Source of the DNA: Adiantum capillus-veneris
Taxonomy: Eukaryota > Streptophyta > Polypodiopsida > Polypodiales > Pteridaceae
NCBI GenBank assembly: GCA_014529385.2
Contig: CM043943.1
Span: forward strand, 103,326,355 to 103,390,354
DNA length: 64,000 nt
Direction: 5' to 3'
A model generated the notes under the pieces. That model made no database searches and was not told the origin of the DNA. It was given only the letters and a program-made list of their open reading frames with translations. Made by a program: the position numbers and the translations under genes. Positions 43,909-55,192 of this stretch are shown here, piece by piece (position 1 is the first letter of the stretch; each line of letters starts with the position of its first letter).

Positions 43909-44990
43909 ATGGCTGACAACAACACAGATGTGTTCAAGCTGTTTGTTGCTGAGGACAGGTTGGATGGGAACAATAACCATATGTGGGCTTGCATGATGCA
44001 ACATGTTCTTGTGTCAAAGGGAATCTGGAATATTGTGCAGGCATTGACGTACGTCTTGCTTCTGAGGATGCAGGCGATGTTGAGGATGTTGCAGATCTTG
44101 CTGCAAGGATTGCTGCTATTAGAGTTGTTTTGCCTATGGCATAACAATCTTGTTGGGATGTAAAGGATGCGCAAGCTCATGCATTGATTGCGTTGTCTCT
44201 GAAGCACACCATCGTTCCTCACATCTGTTCAGCAAACACTGCAAAACAGGCTTGGGATATTTTGGCTGGTCTTTATGCAAGTCTCAAGAGGCTAAAATTG
44301 CTTTGCTGCGTAAAGAGCTGGAGTCGAAGATTATGCATGAGGAAGATGATATGGACACTTTCCTTGCTAATGTCAAGGATATCAATGAGCAACTTATTTC
44401 TCCACATGAAGTCAATTTAAACAGTTCCCTTGTGCAGACTGTTCTTGATGCCTTATCGGATTCCTACCAGACTTTTGCTAGTACTTGGAGACTGATGACC
44501 TAAGAAAATCCTGAAGTTGTCAAGTTTGATGCATTATGCACATTGCTGTTGCAAGAGTCACTTTCTAGAAAAAACAGGACTAGGCAGCGTGCAGTTGAAC
44601 AGGCTTTTATTGCTTCTCAGAGAAAGGGTGGTAACAGCAATACAACCACTTCTTATGGTTCTGCAATGAGTGGAAAACATTTTGTTCCTAATGCTTCTGC
44701 TAGCAGCAATTCGTATGGAAATTTTAGTGATAAGGGCAAAAAGAAAATGTGTTGCCATTATTGTAAAGCTAATGATCACTTGATCAAGTCGTGTCCTATG
44801 TTGAAGGCCAAAGAGGCTAAGAAGAAAGAGGGTGGTTCCACTACAAATGCAGCCATTGTTGAGTCTTCTATAAAAGGAGACTGTAATGCTGATGTTGATG
44901 CAAAATGGGCTTTTAGCGCAGAGTGCACTTACAATCTTGTTGTCCATGATGCATGCTTGCAGTTGTGCTGCATTTTCACATGTGTGGTAT
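43909..44990 (+). pseudogene. Copia B2 gag
   Basis: ATG at 43909 opens MADNNTDVFKLFVAEDRLDG. Frame changes near 44035, a TAA near 44142 and a shift near 44285 break it. The UBN2 core (KIMHEEDDMDTFLANVKDI, QTFASTWRLMT) and the zinc knuckle CHYCKANDHLIKSC near 44752-44793 are readable. Unlike B1 and B3 it keeps the full linker after the knuckle (GGSTTNAAIVESSIKGDCNA). Confidence 0.88.
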
Positions 44991-46135
44991 TTCGATAGTG
45001 GTGCTACAAAGCACATTACCTCACATTGTGAATTGTTCACCTCTCTCGAGTCTGTCCCTCATGGGAATTCAGTCACTTGTGCCAACAATGCCTCTTATCC
45101 GGTTCAGGGAGTTGGAAAGATTGTGCTTACTGCTGCAAATGGCAGTTCTTTCACACTTGTTGATGCACTTTATGTACCTGGGATCAAGAAGAATCTTTTG
45201 TCTGTATTTGGACTTGCTAGACTTGGACTTGTAGTCAAATTTGTGGATGACAGATGTACACTTCATGATCTCAGTTTTGGTGATGAAATTGTTGCATCTG
45301 GGCTTTTGTGTTGTGGGTTCTATAAGCTCACTTTGTATGACAAGTGTGGACAAAATTTTGCAAATGCAGTTGCAGATTCAAGGGCTATTTCAGATGTAAA
45401 ACTTTGGCATGCATGTTTTGGTCATCTGAATTTTGGCCAGTTTGCTGCGTTCGTAGAAATCTGATATGGTTGCTTCTTTACCGCCTCTTGAAGCACCTGT
45501 CAAACATGTTTGTGAAGGTTGTATTTTGGGTAAGATGCAGCGTTCTAAGTTTTCCAAAGGATGGTTCAGTTTGGGCCACATGCAAGTTGCAGCTTGTGGA
45601 TAGTGATGTTTGTGGGCCCATGCAAACTCTGTCCTTGGGCAATTACCTTTACTTCATGACTTTCATTGATGATTACTCCAAGCATGCATGGGTATTTCTG
45701 CTTAAAGGGAAGTCCGAAGTTTTTATGTGCTTCAAACAATTTCTGGCTATGGCTGAAAATGTCTTGAAATGTACTATGGGCACCCTCTGTTCCGATCGAG
45801 GGGGGGAGTATATGTCTCATGAATTCAATGCATTTTTGGCTAGTCGTGGGATAAAACGCCAATGTACAATGCCTTATACACCTTAGAAAAATGGTGTTGC
45901 TGAGAGGAAAAACAAGTCACTTATGGAAATGGGACGATATATGATCAAAAGTCAAGCTTTGCCGCATTCTTCTTGGCTTGAGGCCATCATGTGTGTCACT
46001 TATGTACTAAACAGGTGTCCTATGAGGGCTTTGCAGTCTATTACTCCATCTAAAGCATGGCATGATAGAAAGCCTTCTATTGAGCACATGCGTGTTTTTG
46101 GCTGTTTGGCATATGCTTTGGTGCCACAAACATAG
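44991..46135 (+). pseudogene. Copia B2 protease-integrase
   Basis: This copy keeps the in-frame protease loop WYFDSGATKHITSH near 44990, so it lacks the one-base lesion of A and B3. The zinc module (LWHACFGHLN, CEGCILG) is frameshifted near 45445-45550. The integrase core continues with VDSDVCGPM (His changed to Asp before the first catalytic Asp), CSDRGGEYMSHEF, and a TAG where the second Gln of PQQNGVAER is expected (about 45884). It ends in the common TAG at 46133-46135. Confidence 0.88.
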
Positions 46136-47427
46136 CGTAGAAAATTGGATGATAAGGCTGTCGAATGTATTTTTGTTGGTTATAGTGCTGAAAACAAAGG
46201 TTACAAGTTGTATCATCCGCAAACAAAACGTATTTTGGTTTCACGGGATGTAGTGTTTGTGGAAGATGTGTTCAGCCCTTGCTGTCATGTACTAGAGACA
46301 GTAATGTAAGCTCACATGACATTTATGACACTTTGTTGCCTCTTTTCAGTGGTGGAAATACCAATGTAAGTTCAATTGAGGCAAATGTACAGCCTATGGG
46401 GGTTTTTGAAAATGTTACAAATCAGCCTATTACTGATGCAGATGTACATGATGTACTTGATGAGGAAAGGGTTGAAAATGAGTAGGCTAGAGGTATGCCA
46501 AAATGGCTGGTGCACACTTTGCGTGACAGTAAATTGGATGCACCTTTGTCTAGTCATACTCGTTCAGGCTCTCGCCATGCATCTTATGCATCAGATTGTT
46601 ATGCTTTGTCTGTGTCTAACTTACATGCTGTTGAGGAGCCTCTGTCTTTTGATGAAGCACAGAATTCAGAAAATTGGATGGCTGCCATGCAATCAGAATA
46701 TGATGCACTTATAGAAAATGACACATGGACTCTATGTGATTTGCCTTCTGGCAAAAAGGCCATTGGTATGAAGCGGGTTTACAAGTTGAAACGCAAGCCG
46801 GATGGTGAGATCGATCGCCATAAGGCTCGACTTGTTGCAAAGGGTTATGCACAACAAAAAGGCATAGATTATGAAGAGACTTTTGCTCCCACTTGTCATA
46901 TGACTACTGTACGTTTTCTATGTGCATTGGCAGCTCATTTTGGTTGGGATGTACATCAATCAGGTATTGTTACTGCTTTCTTGACTAATGACATATTTGA
47001 GGAAGGTTATGTAACGCAGCCTCGCGGTTTTGTCATAAAAGGACAAGAGGACAAAGTGTGCAGATGTAAGAAGGCTTTGTATGGGTTGAAGCAATCTCCT
47101 CGTGCTTGGTATGAGAAAGCTGACACTCATTTGGTCAAACGAGGCTTTCATAACAGTCCAATAGAAAGCACATTGTATGTAAAGCGTGAGGGTGATGTAC
47201 TTCTCATTGTGGTTCTTTATATGGATGATTTGCTGATCATTGGACCAAATGAGAGACATAGTGCTGAAATGAAGGTTGATTTGAATGCTACTTTCAAGAC
47301 GAAAGATTTGGGGCTGTTGCATCATTACTTGGGTATACAGTTTAAGCAGTGTGATGGTGGTATTGCCTTGTGTCAGAAAAGTTACATAGAGACATTGCTA
47401 TGTAAGTTTGGACTTGAGGATTGCAGC
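46136..47427 (+). pseudogene. Copia B2 RT, truncated
   Basis: The main open segment 46495-47430 runs from MPKWLVHTLRDSKLDAPLSS to the RT end: [32 protein letters not shown], catalytic VVLYMDDLLIIG, LLHHYLGIQFKQCDGG. It lacks both RT lesions seen in the other copies. A TAG near 46484 (ENE*ARGMP) is shared with B1. After CKFGLEDC at about 47427 the sequence switches into gag of B3, and no RNase H follows. Confidence 0.9.
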
Positions 47428-48139
47428 TGAGGATGTAGGCGATGTTGAGAATGTTGAGGGTCTTGCTGCAAGGATTGCAGCTGTTACAGTTGTTTTGCCT
47501 ACGACAGAACAAGCTCGTTGGGATTTTAAGGATGCGCAGGCTCATGCATTGATTGCGTTGTCTGTGAAGCGCGCTATTGTTCCTCACATCCGTTCAACAA
47601 AATCTGCAAAACAGGCTTGGGATATTTTAGCAGGTCTTTATGCAAGCCGCAATGAGGCTAAAATTGCTTTGCTGCGTAAAGAGCTGGAGTCGAAGATTAT
47701 GCATGAGGAAGATGATATGGACACTTTCCTTGCTAGTGTCAAGGATATCAATGAGCAACTTATTTCTGCAGGTGAAGTCATTTCAGACAGTTCCCTTGTG
47801 CAGACTGTTCTTGATGCCTTACCAGATTCCTACCAAACTTTTGCTAGTACTTGGAGACTGATGACCCAAGGAAATCCTGAAGTTGTCAAGCTTCTCAAAG
47901 AAAGGGTGGTAACAGTAATGCAGCCACTTCTTATGGTTCTGCTGCGAGTGGCAAAAATTCTGTTCCCAATGCTTCTGCTGGTAGTACTTCGTCTAGCAAT
48001 TCTGGTGATAAGGGCAAAAAGAAGATGCGTTGCCATTATTGTAAAGCCAATGATCACTTGATCAAGTCGTGTCCTAAGTTGAAGGCCAAAGAGTCTAAGA
48101 AGAAAGAGGGTGGTTCCACTAATGTTGATGCAGAATAGG
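47428..48139 (+). pseudogene. Copia B3 gag, N-terminus missing
   Basis: Starts abruptly at AEDVGDVENVEGLAARIAAV, about 60 codons into gag, fused to B2 RT. The UBN2 core is intact (FKDAQAHALIALSVKR, KQAWDILAGLYASRNEAKI). Between NPEVVK and the SQRKGG region about 100 bp present in B1 and B2 are deleted, which shifts the frame. The zinc knuckle is readable in the other frame near 48030-48071. A TAG (GCAGAATAGGCG) lies at about 48136. Confidence 0.85.
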
Positions 48140-49361
48140 CGTTTAGCGCAGAGTGCACTTACAATCCTGCTGTCCATGATGCATGCTTGTCAGTTGCTGC
48201 AGATTCACATGTGTGGTATTTCGAAGTGGTGCTACAAAGCACATTACCTCACATCGTGAATTGTTTACCTCTCTCGAGTCTGTCCCTCATGGGAATTCAG
48301 TCACTTGTGCCAACAATGCCTCTTATCCAGTTCAAGGAGTTGGAAAGATTGTGCTTATTGCTGCTAATGGCAGTTCTTTCACACTTGTTGATGCACTTTA
48401 TGTACCTGGGATCAAGAAGAATCTCTTGTCTGTATCCGCACTTGCTAGACTTGGACTTGTAGTCAAATTTGTGGATGACACATGTACAGTTCATGATCTC
48501 GGTTTTGGTGATGAAATTGTTGCATCTGGGCTTTTGTGCCGTGGGCTGTATAAGCTCACTTTGTATGACAAGTGTGGACAAAATTTTGCAAATGCTCTCG
48601 CAGATTCAAGGGCTATTTCAGATGCAAAACTTTGGCATGCACGTTTTGGTCATCTGAATTTTGCCAGTTTGCTGCGTTTGCAGAAATCTGATATGGTTGC
48701 TTCTTTGCCGCCTCTTGAAGCACCTGTCAAACATGTTTGTGAAGGCTGTATTTTGGGTAAGATGCAGCGTTCTAAGTTTCCAAAGGATGGTTCAGTTCGG
48801 GCCACATGCAGGTTGCAGCTTGTGCATGGTGATGTTTGTGGGCCCATGCAGAGTCCGTCCTTGGGCAATTACGTGTACTTCATGACTTTTATTGATGATT
48901 ACTCCATGCATGCATGGGTATTTCCGCTTAAAGCGAAGTCCAAAGTTTTTATGTGCTTCAAACAATTTCTGGCTATGGCTGAAAATATCTCGAAATGTAC
49001 TATGGGCAGCCTCCGTTCTGATCGAGGGGGGGAGTATATGTCTCATGAATTTAATGTATTTCTGGCTAGTCGTGGGATAAAACACCAATTTACAGTGCCT
49101 TATACACCTCAGCAAAATGGTGTTGCTGAGAGGAAAAACAGGTCACTGACGGAAATGGCACGATGTATGGTCAAAAGTCAAGCTTTACCGCATTCTTTTT
49201 GGCTTGAGGCCATCATGTGGGCCACTTATGTACTTAACAGGTGTCCTACGAAAGCTTTGCAGTCTATTACTCCATATGAAGCATGGCATGATAGAAAGCC
49301 TTCTATTGAGCACATGCGTGTTTTTGGCTGTTTGGCATATGCTTTGGTGCCACAAGTGTAG
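48140..49361 (+). pseudogene. Copia B3 protease remnant-integrase
   Basis: Nearly identical to copia A 20980-22152, including the one-base loss at the protease loop (TATTTCGAAGTGGTG), after which 390 codons are open. Zinc module LWHARFGHLNF...CEGCILGK; core VHGDVCGP, SDRGGEYMS, PQQNGVAERKN all present. The differences from A are few (SMHAW for SRHAW, EFNVF for EFNTF). It ends at the common TAG, 49359-49361. Confidence 0.92.
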
Positions 49362-51393
49362 CGCATAAAATTGGATAATAAGGCTGTCAAATGTATTTTT
49401 GTTGGTTATAGTGCTGAAAGCAAAGGTTACAGGTTGTATCATCTGCAAACAAAACGTATTCTGGTTTCTTGGGATGTAGTGTTTGTGGAAGATTCTGTTC
49501 AGCCCTTGCTGTCATGTACTAGAGACAGTAATGTAAGCTCACAGGACATTTATGACACTTTGTTGCCTCTTTTTAGTGGTGGAAATACGAATGTAAGTTC
49601 CAATGAGGCAAATGTACAGCGTATGGGGGTTTCTGAAAATGTTTTAGATCAGCCTATTACTGATGCAGATGTACATGATGTACTTGATGAGGAAAGGGCT
49701 GAAAATGAGCAGGCTAGAGGTATGCCAAAATGGCTGGTGCACACTTTGCGTGACAGTAAATTGGATGCACCTTTGTCTAGTCGTACTCGTTCAGGCTCTC
49801 GCCATGCATCTTATGCATCAGATTGTTATGCTTTGGCTGTGTCTAGCTTACATGATGTTGAGGAGCCTCTGTCTTTTGATGAAGCACAGAATTCAAAAAA
49901 TTGGATGGCTGCCATGCAATCAGAATATGATGCACTTATAGAAAATGACACGTGGACTCTATGTGATTTGCCTCCTGGCAAAAAGGCCATTGGTACGAAG
50001 TGGATTTACAAGTTGAAATGCAAGCCGGATGGTGAGATCGATCGCCATAAGGCTCGACTTGTTGCAAAGGGTTATGCACAACAAAAAGTCATAGATTATG
50101 AAGAGACTTTTGCTCCCACTTGGGTATGACTACTGTACGTTTTCTATGTGCATTGGCAGCTCATTTTGGTTGGGATGTACATCAATCGGACATTGTTACT
50201 CCTTTCTTGAATGATGACATATTTGAGGAAGTTTATGTAACGCAGCCTCGCGGTTTTGTCATAAAAGGACAAGAGGACAAAGTGTGCAGATGTAAGAAGG
50301 CTTTGTATGGGTTGAAGCAATCTCCTCGTGCTTGGTATGAGAAAGCTGACACTTATTTGGTCAAACGAGGCTTTCGTAACAGTCCAACAGAAAGCACATT
50401 GTATGGAAAGCGTGAGGGTGATGTACTTATCATTGTGGTTCTTTATGTTGATGATTTGCTGATCATTGGACCAAATGAGAGACATATTGCTGAATTTAAG
50501 GCTGATTTGAATGCTACTTTCAAGATGAAAAATTTGGGGCTGTTGCATTGGGTATACAGTTTAAGCAGTGTGACGGTGGTATTGCCTTGTGTCAGAAAAG
50601 TTACATAGAGACATTGCTATGTAAGTTTGGACTTGAGGATTGCAAACCTATTGCCACTCCCATGGAAACAGGTTTGAAGTTGAGTCTACATGATGCTGGT
50701 GATCCTGCTGATGTCACTCTTTACCAAACTGCTGTTGGCTGCCTCATTTATGTATGCAACACGAGGCCAGATATTCAGTTTGCACTCTCACATGTCAGCA
50801 GATTTATGCATAGCCCAGGGTCTAAGCATTGGCAGGCTGTCAAGAGGAATTTCCTCTACCTTAGTGGCACTTTACATCTTGGCTTGTTTTATCCCAAGGG
50901 GGGATCATTGCCGCCAGACTTACATGCTTTTTCGGACTCGGATTGGGCTGGTTGTTTTGACACGCGAGTGTCCACAAGTGGTTTTTGTTTCATGCTTGGC
51001 AGTTCATGTATATCATGGTTGAGCAAGAAGCAACCTACTGTGGCCACTTCGAGTTGTGAGGCTGAGTACAGGGCAGTCTTCACAGCTACGGTTGAGTGTG
51101 TATGGTTCAGACGCCTTATGGCTGATTTGGGTGTTGGACAGGACACTGCCAACACTATCTACACTGACAGTCAGAGCGCATTGATAGTTGCGAGGAACCC
51201 AATTTTTCATGCTCACACAAAGCACGTTGAGGTGAATTACGACTATGTCAGGGAGAGGCTCTCATCAGGAGAGATCAACTTGGCTTATGTGCCAACACAG
51301 GACAACCTTGCAGATCTTTTCACAAAGGCATTGTCTCGTGAGAAGGTGGAAGCTTTCCGCAAAGCTTTGGGCTTACTCCCCTTTGTGGACTGA
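49362..51393 (+). pseudogene. Copia B3 RT-RNase H (mosaic)
   Basis: Open segments 49371-50129, 50120-50608 and 50548-51393. Up to about 49715 it follows copia A. From about 49725 to 50490 it matches B1, with the same ACTTGGGTATG frameshift at about 50115. From AEFKADLNATFK onward it again follows A, including the 8-bp deletion at LLHWVYS (about 50548). Catalytic VVLYVDDLLIIG and RNase H AFSDSDWAG, SCEAEYRAVF, IYTDSQSAL, ADLFTKAL are intact. A polypurine CCAGGGGGGAT precedes the last LTR. Confidence 0.92.
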
Positions 51394-51468
51394 TCCTGTC
51401 CTCAAGGCATGGCACTTCCCTTTACTCATGTGCCAGCTCTCGTTCACTGCATCACTCCAGGGGGGATT

Positions 51469-51696
51469 TGTTACCATATACATGTGGTAGTGATGTGTGT
51501 GAACACACTAGGCCCGCCGGGGCATTTTTTCCCTCTTTAGGAGGTTTTTCCCCCCGTGCATTGTATATACGCCCATCACTCTAGGGCTATCTATCTTTTC
51601 CATTGCACACTAAGTAACACACTCTCTATTGTGTGCCTTGAGCTTCCTTCATCTTCTCCAAGCTGTGTGGTTTTCTCTCCAACCCTAATTCCAACA
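51469..51696 (+). mobile_element. Copia B3 3' LTR
   Basis: A 228-bp block, TGTTACCATATACATG to CTAATTCCAACA, preceded by the polypurine tract CCAGGGGGGATT. It is the outer end of the array. Flank ACATC. Confidence 0.95.
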
Positions 51697-54000
51697 ACAT
51701 CCTCGGTCTAGAGGAGCATGTACGTGCATATGCAATTCTCGTCATCACGACTTCCTGGCACTCAATAGATTCCTTGGATTAGACCATGCTGTTATACCTC
51801 CAACTTTGATGGATCCATCCGGATACCATCTTGAGAGATAACATGACCTAAGCATTGAATCTCTTGAAGGGAAAATTCACTCTTCTTTTGATTGATAAAA
51901 AGCTTGTTCTCCCTCAAAGCTTGAAAAATCACATGGAGATGTTGCTTGTGTTCCTCCAAGGACTTGGAATAGATGATGATATCATCAAAGAACACTCCAG
52001 TGAATTTGCGGTAGGGTCTAAATATTTCTCCATTAAACGACTGAATGTGGCTGGAGAATTTGTCAAACCAAAAGGCATGACAAGATATTCATAAAGACCA
52101 AACGTTGTACGGAACGCGGTCTTTACAATATCTTCATTCACTATCCTTATTTGATGATAGCCACTTTTAAGGTCAATACTATTGAAGTAGGTCGAACCTT
52201 GTAGCTTATCAAACAGATCTTTGATCCGTAGTACGGGAAATCTGTTTTTGATAGTGATATGGTTTAGCGCTCAATAGTCCACACACATGCGGTATGTACC
52301 ATCTTTCTTTTGCACTAAAAGGATTGGAGAACAAAAGGGAGAGGAGTTAGGCCTCACCATCCCTTTGTCTACCAATTCTTGTACTTGTTTCATGATCTCC
52401 TCTTGTTGAGCTTGAGAAACTCAATAAGGAGGCTTGTTAGGTGGTGAGCTTCTTGGTAGGAGCTCAATTCGATGGCCATCATCCCCTTGTTTTGGAGGTA
52501 AGTCCAAAGGGATATCATCGATAAAAACATCTTGGAATCCATTTAGAAAATTAGACGAATCCGACTCTTCTTGATTCCTACCATTTTCATTTGAAAACAT
52601 TAGGACCTTATATGGATTGTTTGGCAAAAATCATGTACACAAAAACTAAGCTTTTCATTGATTTGTATCCCTATTGAGGGTTTGATCTTAGATATCTCAA
52701 ATATCTGTTTGGATATTGCCTCAATCCTTTTTGTCCACGCTCCTTTCTTTCTACTCTTGTACTAGTCCTTTGACCCACTATCCAAAGAACTGGAGCTAGT
52801 ACTGGACCCTTCAGTTGATGACTCACTATCTCTAGAACTCTCCCTTTCTTTTGGGGCCCTTCTCTTTCTTTACATGTTGCCATAACTTTAGATCTCTTTG
52901 CAATAGATCATTGAACTTCTGAGTTGTTGCTGGTATCTCTGTCTCTCTTAATTTCTTACTTTTGAACCCACTCAGAAACCATACACACATGCATTTTTAT
53001 GATGGTGGTTCATTCAATTGCCTAGTCAATTCCGTAGTCTTTTCCACATAACTCTTGATAGACAACTTACCATGTTTGATCTTATCCAATTCATAAAGGA
53101 TGTCTTCATCCTTGCAATTTTCACTATACTCTAGCAAGAATGTCTTCTTAGCTCACTGTAAGTTCAAAGCTTACATACTGGGCAGTGGTAGTACCACTTC
53201 CTTGCTACATCCCTTAGGGTTTGTGGAAAGTATTATGCTCATTCATCTTCATCGATATCCTTCATATTAGCATATTATTCAAAGGCTTGTATATGAATAT
53301 CTAGATCATCCTTTCTGCTTCCTTTGAAGGTTGGAAACACAATATTTAGATTGCTGATCATTGATTATATTTAGATTTGTGATGGTATGATACTTTTTCT
53401 TTGCGTCTAGACTTCTCCTTGTGATCTATGATGATTTGATTCTTTTTCTCTACGTTTAGACTTCTCCTTGTGATCTGATTTTCTTTCTTGATGTCTATTC
53501 TTGTTATAACGATTTGTGTCTGGCTCCCATATGTCATTATAGTTATCATCCATTTCTATGATCATATCAGGTTCATTGCTTTGACTAGCTTTTGTGAGTG
53601 ATCTTGCTCTTATACTATGAATACTGGCATCGCTAACATCCGTACAATCCTTCGCTTTGACCCTTTGGTCTGAATGTCTAGACCCATGTGAATGAGAATG
53701 ACTCTCAATTCTCTCTAAATGGCGCCTTCTCGAATGTAGTGAATGCTGAGAAGCTCGATGCCCCTCACTCCCTCTTCTCCCTGGATTGCCATCAATTTCC
53801 TCGTTTTGAGAGCACAATTCTCCATCCAAGCCTTGATCCGATTCCTTAGCCACTATGATGATGTGGTCCTTGTCTTCAACAAACTCTCTAGTCACTCTCC
53901 TTCCCTTGTTCAGATAATACAAGAGTTCCAAGGACTCATGAATACAATACAACTCTCCCCAAGAGTAGCCGACAAAAGATCCCAAAATGAAAGTAGCGGG
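51697..54000 (-). pseudogene. Chromovirus gag-RT relic (gypsy 4)
   Basis: The minus strand runs from gag to RT. Gag: 53985-53407 (charged, Arg/His/Ser-rich N-terminal part with DNYNDIWEPDTNRYNKNRHQ); capsid-like text at about 53150-52900 (ILYELDKIKHGKLSIKSYVE). A link at 52627-52421 includes FQDVFIDDIPLDLPPKQGDD and GHRIELLPRSSPPNKPPY. RT: VQKKDGTYRMCVDY*ALNH (about 52330-52260), [32 protein letters not shown], then [20 protein letters not shown] at 51995-51930. It stops near 51780 with LGHVISQDGIRMDPSKLEV; later pol parts are missing. The RT is close to gypsy 1 RT, so the two are probably one family. Confidence 0.83.
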
Positions 54001-55146
54001 TCCTATTTATAGGCACATGTACTTGGATTTGACTGATTGTCTGATTGTACAATTACTAACAGGTAATTACTCAAACCACTGGTAATTTCGCTATGTAAAA
54101 GCCGCTTCCAAGGAATAGGTTCCTGCTATCTATATACTCCTTGCAATAATTGCATTCTAAGAGACAACATGCTGAATAAGTGCACATATTTTGCTCAAAC
54201 TTTTCATTGCATGCATACTAATGTTAAGTATACTTGTCCTTCTCAAGTACTTTACTATCATGTCATTGTTTGTGTATCTTGCAATCTGTTGTACTCTTTT
54301 AAAAACTTGGCTTGCATATTTGGAAGAAAAAGTACAACTTAATGCTCCAACAATGTTTGCATTAAAACGCCACTATGCTCTTGATTATATATACTCTCCA
54401 AGAGTTAGCATTGTTTAGACGAGTCTAAGTGACTTTGGCCCATTGCATTCTTTTATTCTTCTAGTCTGTGGGATGGATAAGTTATTCCTCACCCCGTAGT
54501 ACTTTCTGTGCATGCCTAGTGTTTTTGGAGATCCAAAGATGTTGTTGATGAAGACGACGAGCTTAAATGAGAGAAATGAAAGAGTCCCATTAATTGGAAT
54601 CGAAAGAGTGGTTTGATAACTGATTGATGCTTCAAATGAAATCTACGTTTGACATCCCCCTGTAACTCTCAATTAATGTCTCTCTTGCTCTCACGTTAAT
54701 TGTCTTGACATAAATCTTTTTCACATGAATCGATAACAAGAAAGATGAAATCCGACTCCATAGGAATTTCTTTGGCATTTAGGAAAGATTCTCGAATGAA
54801 TATCTCATTTGAAAGTAATGTTTTTTTCTTTTTGGGAGATCCATTAGAGTCGGCACTATTAAATACATATATTGATCACAATATTGAGGGAGCATTATAT
54901 AGGTCTTAGCAGAGAAATCGAACAGGGTTGCTACGCGTGACGAGGGTGACACATTGTTCTGGGGCGTCTGAAGGTCTTTTTCAGCCATTTCGCGGGTTCG
55001 AAGGGTGTGTAAGACTTCCTTCATTGTGCGGAGAGCCAAGTAAGTCTCGCTAGGGTTTCATCTGTTTGTAACGCAGAGCTTTTACTGCAGATCGATAGGG
55101 TTTCTTGTAACAAGTCCCTGCGAGGACTGATGCCTTGACATTGCGG
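54001..55146. other. Intergenic region, possible promoter of the BPM-like gene
   Basis: No coding sequence is recognised. A TATA-like TTATATAGG at about 54895-54903 lies some 290 bp before the proposed ATG and in the right orientation. This is the only hint of a promoter. No repeat boundary was seen. Confidence 0.35.
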
Positions 55147-55170
55147 ATGGACGGTGCTTTCACAGAATAG
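55147..55170 (+). promoter_or_regulatory. Upstream ORF before the BPM-like start
   Basis: ATG GAC GGT ... TAG, seven codons, lies 22 bp upstream of the proposed main ATG and in another frame. If the transcript starts upstream, as the TATA-like site suggests, this uORF could reduce translation of the main frame. Confidence 0.4.
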
Positions 55171-55192
55171 CCCACGTTTTCTCAAGCAGCTA

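Larger units (their letters stand above)
39114..51696 (+). mobile_element. Tandem copia array B1-B2-B3
   Basis: Three LTRs of one family (39114-39339, 43329-43555, 51469-51696) enclose two internal regions. The first holds copy B1. The second holds the 5' part of B2 fused at about 47427 to B3, which lacks LTR and gag start. The outer flanks (CTTCT before 39114, ACATC after 51696) do not match, so this is not a simple insertion. Shared middle LTRs are expected from unequal recombination between LTRs. Confidence 0.9.

Noticed and set aside
18646-51696. Many antisense ORFs within copia copies (for example the 'MSTLVIQSEL' and 'MQQPQIFHLES' series)
   Set aside because: They recur only because the copia copies recur; they are shadows of integrase and RT frames.
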